NCBI GenBank assembly: GCA_905216025.1
Contig: CAJMSE010000004.1
Span: forward strand, 1-64,000
Length of the DNA stretch: 64,000 bases
Source: an uncultured bacterium
GTDB lineage: Bacteria > Bacteroidota > Bacteroidia > Bacteroidales > Bacteroidaceae
Reading direction: 5' to 3'
Positions within the stretch are counted from its first letter, which is position 1; each line of letters starts with the position of its first letter. The notes under the pieces are model-generated. The model was not told the DNA's origin. It saw only the letters and a list, made by a program, of their open reading frames with translations, and made no database searches. Below are positions 1-7,711 of the stretch, piece by piece. Made by a program: the position numbers and the translations under genes.

Positions 1-72
1 CTGCCCCTCGACTTGCATGTGTTAAGCCTGTAGCTAGCGTTCATCCTGAGCCAGGATCAAACTCTACATTGT
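1..72 (-). rRNA. rrs: 16S rRNA gene, 5' end only
   Basis: Read on the minus strand, this segment begins near position 72 and contains the universal 16S start AGAGTTTGATCCTGGCTCAG, followed by the Bacteroidales-type continuation GATGAACGCTAGCTACAGG and the ACATGCAAGTCGA block. Only about the first 70 nt of the gene lie in the window; the rest, with presumed tRNAs, 23S and 5S, is off the left edge. The exact mature 5' end is uncertain by a few bases. Confidence 0.97.
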
Positions 73-316
73 AAAATCTCTTTATGCCAACCGCTAAAAA
101 GCGGCTTCATTATCTGCTCTTAGGATGCTCCAGTACTTGAGAATTGAACCGCCGTCACTGTTAAGGACAGCGGTAAGGGCTTAGTTATTATACCCGTCCG
201 CAATATCCTGAAAAGAATAAAGCGGAACGCTTCTTGTACTACTACTTCTCTGTTATTCAGTCTGTCAAAGATCTCTTATCTTTAATCCCTCAGGGCCTCA
301 ACCCTGAAAGCGGATG
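73..316 (-). other. rRNA operon leader
   Basis: This is the transcribed spacer between the rrn promoter and the 16S 5' end, about 235 nt. It has no ORF with coding character. Processing and antitermination signals are expected here, but I cannot point to a specific boxA or RNase III stem with confidence. Confidence 0.6.
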
Positions 317-348
317 CAAAGGTAAGCAGTTTTACACAAACACCAAAA
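317..348 (-). promoter_or_regulatory. rrn promoter, Bacteroidetes type
   Basis: On the minus strand TTTTGG (343-348) and TACCTTTG (317-324) are separated by 18 bp, matching the Bacteroidetes primary-sigma promoter (-33 TTTG, -7 TAnnTTTG). Transcription would start near 308-312 and run through the leader into 16S rRNA. The surroundings are AT-rich, as is common for rrn promoters. Confidence 0.8.
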
Positions 349-680
349 CTTTCAAAAGAAAAAATTAGAAAAACATGAAAGATTTTCACGATTGTTTACA
401 AAGAAGGGGCGGAGGGAAGGGAAACACATTATATAATATAGGGGAAGGAAAGGGATTCCTATGGGAAAAAGATGAAAAGGCAAGAGAAAGGAGAATCATG
501 GGAGGAATGGGGATAATGGGAGCGATGGAAGGAGCTGGGAACGATAAAAAAATGGGATTTGACAGAATAAAAAAGATGGAATGAACCACTCACGGGCTGA
601 TGACACAAGCAAGCCACGTCCCTACAGGAGCAGGAAGAGCAATAAAAAGTGAAGCGGAGAATGAGTGAAAGAAAAATAAA
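349..680. other. Gene-free, purine-rich spacer
   Basis: Between the rrn promoter and the BI-1 terminator there is no credible gene. The plus strand from about 395 to 590 is almost all purine (long GGGAAGG and GAAAAAGATG-like runs), so the short reading frames found there on either strand are low-complexity artefacts. No promoter, RNA gene or clear hairpin was seen. Confidence 0.6.
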
Positions 681-700
681 GGCGGACCGTTTGGTCCGCC
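681..700 (-). terminator. Rho-independent terminator of the BI-1 gene
   Basis: GGCGGACC GTTT GGTCCGCC is an 8-bp perfect GC-rich stem with a tetraloop. Read on the minus strand it is followed by a U-rich tail (TTTATTTTTCTTTC), and it lies 12 bp past the stop codon of the minus-strand BI-1 gene. Confidence 0.85.
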
Positions 701-712
701 TTTAATGGTTTG

Positions 713-1432
713 TCACTTCCTATCGCCGAAGATACGGAGCAGATATAGGAAGAGGTTTACAAAGTCGAGATAGAGCGAGAGGGCGCCGAGGAGGGCTATC
801 TTCTGTGCTGTCTCGCCCGTATCACCTGCCTCCAGGAGCATCCTCTTTATCTTCTGGGTGTCATAAGCCGTGAGACCGACAAAGACGAGGACGCCGACAT
901 AGCTGACGATGAGTTCGAGACCTGTGCTCTTCAGGAAGATGTTGACGACGGAAGCGATGATGATTCCGATAAGCGCCATGAAGAGCAGCTTGCCCATCGA
1001 CGAGAGGTCGGTCTTCGTGGTATAGCCTATCAGGGCCATCACGGCGAACGTTCCGGCCGTGATGAAGAACACGCTCGATATCGACGACATGGTGTAAATG
1101 ACGAAAATAAGCGACAGCGTGGCGCCGTTGACCACCGAATACAGCACGAACATAAGCGTCGCCGTGGCGAGCGACAGGCGGTTTATGGCCCCGCTGATGC
1201 CTATCACGAGGGCGAACTCGGCGATGATGAGTCCGAAAAACAGAATCCTGTTGGTCGCGAGGGCCATCAGCAGGCCCGGACTCGTGGCCACACCGTATGC
1301 CGTGAGTCCCGTTATCACAAGGGCCAAAGCCATCCACACATACACTTTTCTCATCAGGGCGGGGAATGCCGCCGACATGGCGAGATCTCTTTCCCTCACC
1401 ATCTGGTCTACTTCATAATTGTTGTAATTCAT
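713..1432 (-). CDS. Bax inhibitor-1 / YccA-YbhL family membrane protein
   Basis: This 239-residue integral membrane protein has about seven hydrophobic segments, as expected of the BI-1/TMBIM superfamily. After a short cytosolic N-terminus, the helices run through segments such as VWMALALVITGLTAYGVA, and the C-terminal part has the family-typical VGLTAYDTQKIKRM motif followed by LSLYLDFVNLFLYLLRIFG. BI-1 proteins are calcium-leak or pH-sensing channels in the cytoplasmic membrane, and bacterial members such as YbhL, YccA and YetJ also modulate FtsH proteolysis; the role here is not known. It is monocistronic, with a promoter at 1553-1560 and a strong terminator right after the stop codon. Confidence 0.92.
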   Translation of the reverse strand: MNYNNYEVDQMVRERDLAMSAAFPALMRKVYVWMALALVITGLTAYGVATSPGLLMALATNRILFFGLIIAEFALVIGISGAINRLSLATATLMFVLYSVVNGATLSLIFVIYTMSSISSVFFITAGTFAVMALIGYTTKTDLSSMGKLLFMALIGIIIASVVNIFLKSTGLELIVSYVGVLVFVGLTAYDTQKIKRMLLEAGDTGETAQKIALLGALSLYLDFVNLFLYLLRIFGDRK

Positions 1433-1552
1433 ATTTTCCTTCTTTATTAGTTTTATTACACATTATTATAATATTACGGCGGCCGGTCACTGCCTTTCCG
1501 CCCCGGAGCTGCCGGCTGGCATTCTGCACGCCGGCTGACACCCTATGACATG

Positions 1553-1560
1553 CAAAGTTA
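1553..1560 (-). promoter_or_regulatory. -7 element for the BI-1 gene
   Basis: TAACTTTG on the minus strand matches TAnnTTTG. The predicted start near 1545 gives a leader of about 110 nt before the ATG at 1432. The -33 box is poorly conserved, so confidence is moderate. Confidence 0.55.
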
Positions 1561-1663
1561 TCCATTATTTTCAGACTGCCGCCCATTCATTTCATAAAAA
1601 ACGATAAAAGGCCTCCATCTGCCGGGACGCGGATACGCCTGATAACTTTAGTTAACAATAATA
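1561..1663. other. Divergent intergenic spacer
   Basis: This is the central part of the 415-bp interval between the BI-1 and GNAT genes. It separates the minus-strand promoter at 1553-1560 from the plus-strand promoter at 1664-1696 and holds no ORF of coding character or other recognisable signal. The remaining part, 1697-1847, is the untranslated leader of the GNAT gene, about 150 nt. Confidence 0.5.
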
Positions 1664-1696
1664 CACGGTGCAACCGTGGCTTTTTTAGTAATTTTG
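1664..1696 (+). promoter_or_regulatory. Promoter with overlapping dyad for the GNAT gene
   Basis: TAATTTTG at 1689-1696 is a good -7 element. The perfect dyad CACGGT-GCA-ACCGTG (1664-1678), followed by T6, occupies the place of the -33 element. It could be an operator for a repressor or activator, or a weak terminator-like hairpin. Confidence 0.55.
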
Positions 1697-1847
1697 CAAA
1701 AAGCATGCCGGGAGCGACGGGGATGCCGCCGACAGATTAGGAAATATCCGTCCATAGGCATCTATCCGCCAGATAAAGGGTAAACGCTCCCCCTACCCCG
1801 GCAGAAAAGTGACAGGACAATAAGCAACATAACAAACACCTTCAAGC

Positions 1848-2426
1848 ATGCAAGAGGAAATAACACTGCGCCCGGGCCGCAGAGAAGATGCCCCGGAGAT
1901 AGCCGGACTCATCGTGATGGCGATGACCGACGAGTGCAGCCGCCACTTCTACGGAGAGCGCCACACGGCCGCCGACTTCCTGCGGCTGATCACCGACCTG
2001 GCTGCAAGGGAAGACACACAATACAGCTACCGCAACGCCATCTGCGCCACAGACCGCGACGGAAGCATCGCCGGCGTGAGCGTGAGCTACGACGGAGCGC
2101 GCCTCATCGAGCTGCGCCGCCCGTTCATCGAGGAGGCGCTGACACGCTTCGGCATAGACCACAGCGGCATGACTCCCGAGACGCAGGCCGGCGAGACATA
2201 CCTCGACTCGCTCGCCGTGCATCCGCAATACCGCGGGAGGGGCATCGCCGGAATGCTGCTCAAGGCCACGGCCGAACGGGCAAGAGCAGCCGGAGCCGGG
2301 CCTCTCGGCCTGCTCGTCGACGAAGGCAACCCGAAAGCCGAGAGACTGTACGTCAGAAGCGGGTTCAGAGAGGTGGGCCGGACGGCGTGGGGTGGCCACG
2401 GGATGAAGCACATGCAGATGGACTGA
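1848..2426 (+). CDS. GNAT family N-acetyltransferase
   Basis: 192 residues. The N-terminal TLRPGRREDAPEIAGLI is the usual first strand and helix of GNAT proteins. Motif A is clear at about residues 122-145: LDSLAVHPQYRGRGIAGMLL, with the acetyl-CoA pyrophosphate-binding Q/R-x-x-G-x-G/A signature (RGRGIA). It is followed by the motif B strand LGLLVDEGNPKAERLYVRSGF. The protein should transfer an acetyl group from acetyl-CoA to an amine; the substrate is not predictable. The gene stands alone, with its own promoter and repeat element A just downstream. Confidence 0.88.
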   Translation: MQEEITLRPGRREDAPEIAGLIVMAMTDECSRHFYGERHTAADFLRLITDLAAREDTQYSYRNAICATDRDGSIAGVSVSYDGARLIELRRPFIEEALTRFGIDHSGMTPETQAGETYLDSLAVHPQYRGRGIAGMLLKATAERARAAGAGPLGLLVDEGNPKAERLYVRSGFREVGRTAWGGHGMKHMQMD

Positions 2427-2451
2427 GGCCTTGCAACTGAGTCCGGAAAGC

Positions 2452-2611
2452 ATTTCTGACAGCTCTCAAAAACACTTTTGCTAACTGGCAAAAACACTTT
2501 TGACAGCTCTCAAAGACACGTTTGGAAGCATCCGGAACACATCAGCGGGCAACCGATTGCACCGTCAAAGCCTGCCCATCGCACCGTCAGAAGCACTCCG
2601 TTGCACCTTCA
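2452..2611 (-). repeat. 22-bp-period composite repeat, copy A
   Basis: This is the first of three copies of an intergenic element and lies inverted relative to the others. On the minus strand it holds three 22-bp block-I units with core TGACGGTGCAA (2546-2567, 2568-2589, 2590-2611), a linker of about 17 bp, and three 22-bp block-II units with core CAAAAGTGTTTTTG (2507-2528, 2485-2506, 2463-2484), ending in a TGTCAGAAATG tail. Block II abuts the 3' end of the GNAT gene; block I faces the SGNH promoter. A further degenerate block-I unit may extend to about 2632. The 2427-2774 interval holds nothing else except the SGNH promoter. Confidence 0.85.
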
Positions 2612-2701
2612 CGGGCTACCCGTCAGACAGCCACGGGGCACAACATACGCCCGGCAACCCATTTTTTACCCTTCCGCGAGCGCTTTATCAATAAAAAAGC
2701 G

Positions 2702-2709
2702 TATATTTG
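2702..2709 (+). promoter_or_regulatory. -7 element for the SGNH hydrolase gene
   Basis: TATATTTG fits TAnnTTTG and lies 65 bp before the ATG at 2775, just outside repeat copy A. A weak TTTAT stands about 18 bp upstream as the only -33 candidate. Confidence 0.65.
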
Positions 2710-2774
2710 CAGATGAAAGACAACCTGCAGACCACATGCCTACAAGCAAATCTACAAGAAACAACAGAAAAGCA

Positions 2775-3584
2775 ATGAAAAGAAAACTGATGTGCATCAT
2801 CCTCTGCGCGCTCACGGCATTGCCGGCCGCGGCGCAGACAATGCTCGCCCACCCGTGGCAGGGCAAGCGCGTCGCCTACTTCGGCGACTCGATAACAGAC
2901 CCGCGCAACAGCGGCTCGAAGAAGAAATACTGGGGCTACCTGCAAGACTGGCTCGGGATAACGCCGTTCGTCTACGGCGTCAGCGGCCGGCAGTGGAACG
3001 ACATCCCCCGGCAGACGGACAAGCTGAAAGCCGAGCACGGCGACGACTTCGACGCGATAATGATATTCATCGGCACGAACGACTACAACAATGCCGTGCC
3101 CATCGGCCGCTGGTTCGACGAGAGAATGGAAAAGGTCGAGTACGGCCACGGCTACGTGAAGCGCACCGAAGACCGCATGCGCCGCCACCCGTCGATGGAC
3201 GCCGCCACATACCGCGGGCGCATCAACATCGCCCTCGACTCCCTGAAGCGCACCTTCCCGACGAAGCAGATAGTGCTGCTCACGCCGATACACCGCGCCG
3301 GATTCTACGCCAACGACAAGAACTGGCAGTGCACCGAGGACTATGCCAACCGCTGCGGAGAGTATCTCGACGCATACGTGGAGGCCGTGAAAGAGGCCGG
3401 CAACATCTGGGCCGTGCCCGTGATAGACCTCAACGCCGCCTGCGGCCTCTACCCGATGGCCGACGCCCACGCGCAGTATTTCCACAAGGCAGACACCGAC
3501 CGCCTGCACCCGAACGACCGCGGCCACGAGCGGATGGCCCGCACGCTGATGTATCAGCTGCTCGCGCTGCCCTGCACGTTCTGA
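2775..3584 (+). CDS. Secreted SGNH/GDSL-type hydrolase
   Basis: 269 residues from the ATG at 2775, which gives a clean signal peptide (MKRKLMCIILCALTALPAAAQ); longer upstream extensions run through the repeat element and are rejected. Block I is VAYFGDSITD with the nucleophile Ser, block III is IGTNDYNN, and block V is DRLHPNDRGHERMA with the Asp/His of the catalytic triad. SGNH enzymes are periplasmic or exported esterases and deacetylases, often acting on acetylated polysaccharide or peptidoglycan. The specific substrate is unknown, and no neighbouring gene points to one. Confidence 0.88.
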   Translation: MKRKLMCIILCALTALPAAAQTMLAHPWQGKRVAYFGDSITDPRNSGSKKKYWGYLQDWLGITPFVYGVSGRQWNDIPRQTDKLKAEHGDDFDAIMIFIGTNDYNNAVPIGRWFDERMEKVEYGHGYVKRTEDRMRRHPSMDAATYRGRINIALDSLKRTFPTKQIVLLTPIHRAGFYANDKNWQCTEDYANRCGEYLDAYVEAVKEAGNIWAVPVIDLNAACGLYPMADAHAQYFHKADTDRLHPNDRGHERMARTLMYQLLALPCTF

Positions 3585-3585
3585 G

Positions 3586-3660
3586 CCGCCCCTACAATCC
3601 CTACCCCACAACCTGCGATCCCTACCCCACAACCCTACACCCCCTACAAAACAACCCTAC
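3586..3660 (-). repeat. C-rich spacer with short direct repeats, G-quadruplex-prone on the minus strand
   Basis: Between the SGNH stop and lutA the plus strand is built from repeats of the type CCCTACCCCACAAC. The complementary strand carries at least four G-runs of three or more with short spacing (for example GGGTTGTGGGGTAGGG), a G-quadruplex-compatible pattern. No conventional promoter was recognised for lutA here. Confidence 0.55.
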
Positions 3661-3681
3661 ATAAACTTATATAATAAAACA

Positions 3682-4419
3682 ATGAAGACAGGTCTTTTCA
3701 TCCCATGCTACGTCGACGCGCTCTATCCGAACGTGGGCGTGGCCACATACAGACTGCTCACCGCGCTCGGCGTCGACGTCGACTACCCGCTCAACCAGAC
3801 CTGCTGCGGCCAGCCGATGGCAAACGCCGGCTTCGAGCAGATGGCCGAAGGAGTGGCCAGGAAGATGGACGAGCTGTTCGCCGGCTACGACTACGTGGTG
3901 TCTCCGTCGGCCAGCTGCGCCGCTTTCGTGAAGCTGAACTATCCCCACCTGCTCAAGGGCAGGCACGAGTGCGAGACTTCGGAAAAGATAACCGACATCG
4001 TCGAGTTCCTGCACGACGTGCTGAAGGTGAAGTCGCTCCCCGGCCGCTTCCCCCACGTGGTCAGCGTGCACAACTCTTGCCACGGCGTGCGCGAGCTGAG
4101 ACTGTCGTCTCCGAGCGAGCGCAACATACCGCGATACTCGAAGATCAAGGACCTCCTCGCCCTCGTAGACGGCATCACCGTCATGGAGCCCGAGCGCCCC
4201 GACGAGTGCTGCGGCTTCGGCGGCATGTTCTCCGTGGAGGAGAGCGACGTGTCCGTGCGCATGGGCATAGACAAGATTGAGCGCCACATGGCCACCGGGG
4301 CAGAATATATCACCGGACCGGACAGCTCGTGCCTGATGCACATGCAGGGCATAGCACGCCGCCGTGACATGCCGGTTAAATTCATACACGTAGCAGAAAT
4401 ATTATCAGCAGGACTATGA
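3682..4419 (+). CDS. lutA: Lactate utilization protein A (LutA/YkgE), Fe-S oxidoreductase
   Basis: 245 residues with the two CCG cysteine-rich domains (heterodisulfide-reductase type) of LutA: TCCGQPMANAGF at about residues 36-47 and ECCGFGGMFSVEESD near residue 175. With LutB and LutC it forms the cytoplasmic iron-sulfur complex that oxidises L-lactate to pyruvate in Bacillus and many gut bacteria. The stop codon overlaps the lutB start (ATGA), indicating translational coupling. First gene of lutABC. Confidence 0.93.
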   Translation: MKTGLFIPCYVDALYPNVGVATYRLLTALGVDVDYPLNQTCCGQPMANAGFEQMAEGVARKMDELFAGYDYVVSPSASCAAFVKLNYPHLLKGRHECETSEKITDIVEFLHDVLKVKSLPGRFPHVVSVHNSCHGVRELRLSSPSERNIPRYSKIKDLLALVDGITVMEPERPDECCGFGGMFSVEESDVSVRMGIDKIERHMATGAEYITGPDSSCLMHMQGIARRRDMPVKFIHVAEILSAGL

Positions 4420-5783
4420 GCACACAGCATTCAAAAGCAGCAAAGGCATTCCTTGCCGACAGCAAGAAAGCCAAGTGGCACGACGAGACCTTCTGGTCGG
4501 TGCGCGTCAAGCGCGACAACATGGCCATGGGGCTGCCCGAATGGGAGCAGCTGCGCGAGACGGCCAGCGCCATCAAGCGCCACACCGTGAGCCACCTCGA
4601 CGAGTACGTGGAACGCTTCGCCGACGCGGCCACCCGCAACGGAGCCACCGTGCACTGGGCGGCGGACGCCGACAGCATGAACAACACCGTGCTCAGCATA
4701 CTGAAGACGCACGGCGCCTCGAAGCTCGTCAAGAGCAAGTCGATGCTCACCGAGGAGTGCGCCATGAACCCGTTTCTCGAGCAGAACGGCATCGAGGTGG
4801 TCGAGACAGACCTCGGCGAGCGCATCATCCAGCTGATGGGGCAGAAGCCCAGCCACATCGTCATGCCGGCAATACACATCACCCAGGAGGAGGTGGGCCG
4901 CCTCTTCGAGGACAAGCTGGGCAGCGAGCCGGGCAACAACGACCCCACCTACCTCACCTATCAGGCGCGCCTGAGCCTGCGCGACGAGTTCCTCACGGCC
5001 GATGCGGGCATGACCGGCGCCAACTTCGGCGTGGCCGAGACGGGCGACATCGTGGTGTGCACCAACGAGGGCAACGCCGACATGTCGACGTCAGTGCCCC
5101 GGCTGCACATCGTCGCCATAGGCATCGAGAAGATAATCCCCGACTACAGGTCGCTCGCGGTATTCCACCGCCTGCTGGCCCGCAGCGGCACGGGCCAGCC
5201 AACGACCACGTTCACCTCACACTTCCGCAAGCCGCGGCCGGGCGGCGAGCTGCACATCATACTCGTGGACAACGGCCGCAGCGACATCCTCGCCGACCCG
5301 CAACACTGGGAGACGCTGAAGTGTCTGCGGTGCGGGGCGTGCATGAACACGTGCCCCGTATACCGGCGCAGCGGCGGCTACTCATATACCTATTTCATTC
5401 CCGGCCCCATCGGCACCAACCTCGGCATGCTCCGCGACCGCCGGCGCTACTCCGACAACGTCAGCGCATGCTCGCTCTGCTGCTCGTGCGACAACGTGTG
5501 CCCGGCCAAGGTGAACCTCTCCGAGCAGATATACCTGTGGCGACAGCAGCTCGACAGCCTCGGAAAGGCCGACCCGATGAAGAAGACGATGAGCCGCGGG
5601 ATGAAGATTCTCTTCGACCGCCCGCGCCTCTACTCCACCGCCCTGCGCTTCGCCCCGCTGGTGAACCACGCCCCGCGGTTCGTCCTCTACAACCGGCTGA
5701 ACGCCTGGGGCGAAGGCCGCGAGATGCCGGTATTTGCCAAAGAGTCGTTTCAAGAAATGTGGAAGAAAGGAAAAGTAAGATGA
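4416..5783 (+). CDS. lutB: Lactate utilization protein B (LutB/YkgF), 4Fe-4S protein
   Basis: 455 residues. The N-terminal two thirds is the LUD domain (DTDLGERIIQ... ANFGVAETGDIVV). The C-terminal third carries two 4Fe-4S clusters: CLRCGACMNTCP at about residue 302 and CSLCCSCDNVCP at about residue 351. It is the electron-transfer and catalytic partner in the LutABC L-lactate oxidation complex. Overlaps of 4 bp with lutA and lutC (ATGA in both cases) support one transcript and stoichiometric synthesis. Confidence 0.94.
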   Translation: MSTQHSKAAKAFLADSKKAKWHDETFWSVRVKRDNMAMGLPEWEQLRETASAIKRHTVSHLDEYVERFADAATRNGATVHWAADADSMNNTVLSILKTHGASKLVKSKSMLTEECAMNPFLEQNGIEVVETDLGERIIQLMGQKPSHIVMPAIHITQEEVGRLFEDKLGSEPGNNDPTYLTYQARLSLRDEFLTADAGMTGANFGVAETGDIVVCTNEGNADMSTSVPRLHIVAIGIEKIIPDYRSLAVFHRLLARSGTGQPTTTFTSHFRKPRPGGELHIILVDNGRSDILADPQHWETLKCLRCGACMNTCPVYRRSGGYSYTYFIPGPIGTNLGMLRDRRRYSDNVSACSLCCSCDNVCPAKVNLSEQIYLWRQQLDSLGKADPMKKTMSRGMKILFDRPRLYSTALRFAPLVNHAPRFVLYNRLNAWGEGREMPVFAKESFQEMWKKGKVR

Positions 5784-6367
5784 TGGATACGGAAAAAGAC
5801 ATGTTCCTGAAGAAGATCAGGAAAAGCATCGGCAGGCAATACGACATGCCCGCCGTGGAGAGCATCGGCGCCGTGACCTACGACGACCCGGTGGCTAAGT
5901 TTGCAGAGATGAGCGAGGCCGTGGGCGGCAAGGTCGTATTCGTGAAGGAGGGTGAAGACCTGAACACGCTGATACGCAGCCTCTGCCCCGACGCCGCCGA
6001 GATAGCATCAAACGTCGAAGGCATCACCATCGCCACGCGCAACCCCGACACCGTCGGCTCGGCCCAGGAACTGAACAACACCGACGTGGCCGTGCTCAGG
6101 GGCGAGGTAGCCGTGGCCGAGAACGGATGCGTCTGGATACCGCAGACGATGAAAGAGCGGGCCGTCTGCTTCATCTCCGAATATCTGTTCATCATCGTCG
6201 GCCGCGACACCGTCGTCAGCAACATGCACGAGGCTTACGCCCGCATCGGCATGACGGAGTATGGCTACGGCTGCTTCATCAGCGGCCCGTCGAAGACGGC
6301 CGACATAGCGCAGGCCCTCGTCATGGGTGCCCAAGCAGCCCGAGGGGTCACGGTTCTCATTGTCTGA
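5780..6367 (+). CDS. lutC: Lactate utilization protein C (LutC/YkgG), LUD domain
   Basis: 195 residues from the ATG at 5780, which overlaps the lutB stop as ATGATG/TGA; the adjacent ATG at 5783 is equally possible. The LUD-domain core is visible: NNTDVAVLRGEVAVAENGCV, then SEYLFIIVGRDTVVSNMHEAY, then GYGCFISGPSKTADIAQAL, the characteristic LutC C-terminus. Third subunit of the L-lactate oxidation complex. The operon ends here, with a hairpin about 30 bp later. Confidence 0.92.
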   Translation: MMDTEKDMFLKKIRKSIGRQYDMPAVESIGAVTYDDPVAKFAEMSEAVGGKVVFVKEGEDLNTLIRSLCPDAAEIASNVEGITIATRNPDTVGSAQELNNTDVAVLRGEVAVAENGCVWIPQTMKERAVCFISEYLFIIVGRDTVVSNMHEAYARIGMTEYGYGCFISGPSKTADIAQALVMGAQAARGVTVLIV

Positions 6368-6395
6368 CAGGACACTCCGGCAGCGTTTCCACACA

Positions 6396-6438
6396 CCGTC
6401 CGCCATCTCCCGCTACACCAGGCTGGAACGGCGGACGG
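6396..6438 (+). terminator. Hairpin after lutC
   Basis: CCGTCCGCC (6396-6404) and GGCGGACGG (6430-6438) form a perfect 9-bp stem with a 25-nt loop, 28 bp past the lutC stop. There is no U-tract directly after it, so it may stabilise the mRNA end rather than terminate on its own. Confidence 0.4.
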
Positions 6439-6527
6439 CATGTGAAACAGTACTTGTACATTTGTTAAACTTACACAAAAAGGCAGACAAAAACCAAAAA
6501 CTATTCTACAGATTTAAGTTTTTTACC

Positions 6528-6535
6528 TAAATTTG
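6528..6535 (+). promoter_or_regulatory. -7 element for the PCMD cassette
   Basis: TAAATTTG at 6528-6535 lies 27 bp before the ATG at 6563, in an AT-rich stretch that contrasts with the surrounding GC-rich genes. No good TTTG is seen 20 bp upstream. Confidence 0.65.
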
Positions 6536-6562
6536 CAATCACAAGTTCTATTTTAAAAGCAA

Positions 6563-7711
6563 ATGAGACTACTGATATCAGGCTTTTGCATAATATTGTG
6601 CACTTCACTATATTCTTGCTTCAAGGACGAACCGCTCAACTCTGAATGCGATATCACCGAAGCGTCCGTGCATACGGAGGCTCCAGAGGAGATGTTCTTC
6701 AATCCGAGCGACACTCTCGTGAAGGTGCGCTATGATCAAAACACGATCACATTCAACGTCAGGAAGCGGGCCGACCTTACCGACCTCGCCCCCACGTTCA
6801 CCCTCACCGAGGGTGCCACCATTTCTCCGGCCAACGGTTCTCACCACGATTTCAGCCAAGGAGCCATAGAATATACCGTCACCTCGCAGGACGGCGACTA
6901 CAGCCGCACGTACCGCGTGGCGTTCACCCCGATGGAACGTACGGTGCAGGACACGCTCAAGTTTGACTTCGAACACTACCGCAAGGCCGAGAAGGGCGTA
7001 TACTACAGATGGTTCGAAGAGGCCGCCGATGGCAGCGCATCCGACATCTGGGCCACGGGCAACCCCGGCTTCCAGCTTGCCTTCATGCTCGAGACCGACC
7101 CCTACGCCTACCCCACCGCCCCGCTCGCCGACGGATATGACGGCATGGCCGTGAAACTCGTCACCCGCGACACCGGTGCCTTCGGCGTGATGGGAGGCAA
7201 GCGCATCGCCGCCGGCAACCTGTTCCTCGGCGAGTTCGACCCGCTCTACGCCCTGAGCGAGACCATGAAGTCGACGCGCTTCGGCATTCCGTTCGACAAG
7301 AAGCCGGTGAAGATGACGGGATACTACAAGTACAGCCCGGGAAAGAACTATCAGGATGCCGACGGAAACTATATCACCGGCAGGAGAGACAGTGCCTCGA
7401 TATACTCCGTGCTGTACCTGAACCGCGACGACAGCGGCGCGCCGGTGGTGCTCTATGGCGACAACGTGCTCACGAGCGACCGCATAACGGCAGTGGCGAA
7501 GATGGCGAAAGTGGAGCCCACAGACGAGTGGACACCGTTCGAGATAGACTTTGAATATACCGGCCCCATCGACCCGGAGCTGCTCGAGAACTACGGCTAC
7601 AACATCGCCGTGGTCTTCTCGTCGAGCTACGAGGGCGACAAGTTCGAGGGAGCCATAGGCAGCACGCTGCTGATAGATAAGGTAAGAGTTATATGCGAGA
7701 CAACAGAATGA
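6563..7711 (+). CDS. PCMD-domain surface lipoprotein
   Basis: 382 residues. The N-terminus is a lipoprotein signal with lipobox LYSC (Cys about residue 19) followed by acidic residues, as in exported Bacteroidetes lipoproteins. Residues about 50-125 resemble an Ig-like module (VKVRYDQNTITFNVRK... YTVTSQDGDYSRTYRVAF), and the rest matches my memory of the putative carbohydrate metabolism domain (PCMD): DFEHYRKAE, followed by GYYKYSPGKNYQDADGN and a jelly-roll-like C-terminus ending IDKVRV. PCMD proteins are suspected glycan-binding or processing surface proteins with no proven activity. The stop overlaps the next gene by 4 bp (ATGA). Confidence 0.75.
   Translation: MRLLISGFCIILCTSLYSCFKDEPLNSECDITEASVHTEAPEEMFFNPSDTLVKVRYDQNTITFNVRKRADLTDLAPTFTLTEGATISPANGSHHDFSQGAIEYTVTSQDGDYSRTYRVAFTPMERTVQDTLKFDFEHYRKAEKGVYYRWFEEAADGSASDIWATGNPGFQLAFMLETDPYAYPTAPLADGYDGMAVKLVTRDTGAFGVMGGKRIAAGNLFLGEFDPLYALSETMKSTRFGIPFDKKPVKMTGYYKYSPGKNYQDADGNYITGRRDSASIYSVLYLNRDDSGAPVVLYGDNVLTSDRITAVAKMAKVEPTDEWTPFEIDFEYTGPIDPELLENYGYNIAVVFSSSYEGDKFEGAIGSTLLIDKVRVICETTE

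Noticed and set aside
375..584. 69-residue frame (plus) and 67-residue frame (minus) near the rRNA operon
   Set aside because: They arise from the purine-only tract; amino-acid composition (Gly, Lys, Glu, Met or Phe, Pro, Ser) is not protein-like and no ribosome site or promoter is present.
2478..2774. N-terminal extension of the SGNH hydrolase through repeat copy A
   Set aside because: The promoter at 2702-2709 lies inside that extension and the ATG at 2775 gives a proper signal peptide.
4475..5779. Long plus-strand frame overlapping lutB ahead of lutC
   Set aside because: The part before 5780 is a shadow of lutB in another frame; only the LutC part from 5780 has family motifs.
6396..6438. 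Riboswitch-like structure upstream of the PCMD cassette
   Set aside because: Only one simple stem is visible and it precedes the promoter at 6528, so it belongs to the lut transcript's 3' end.
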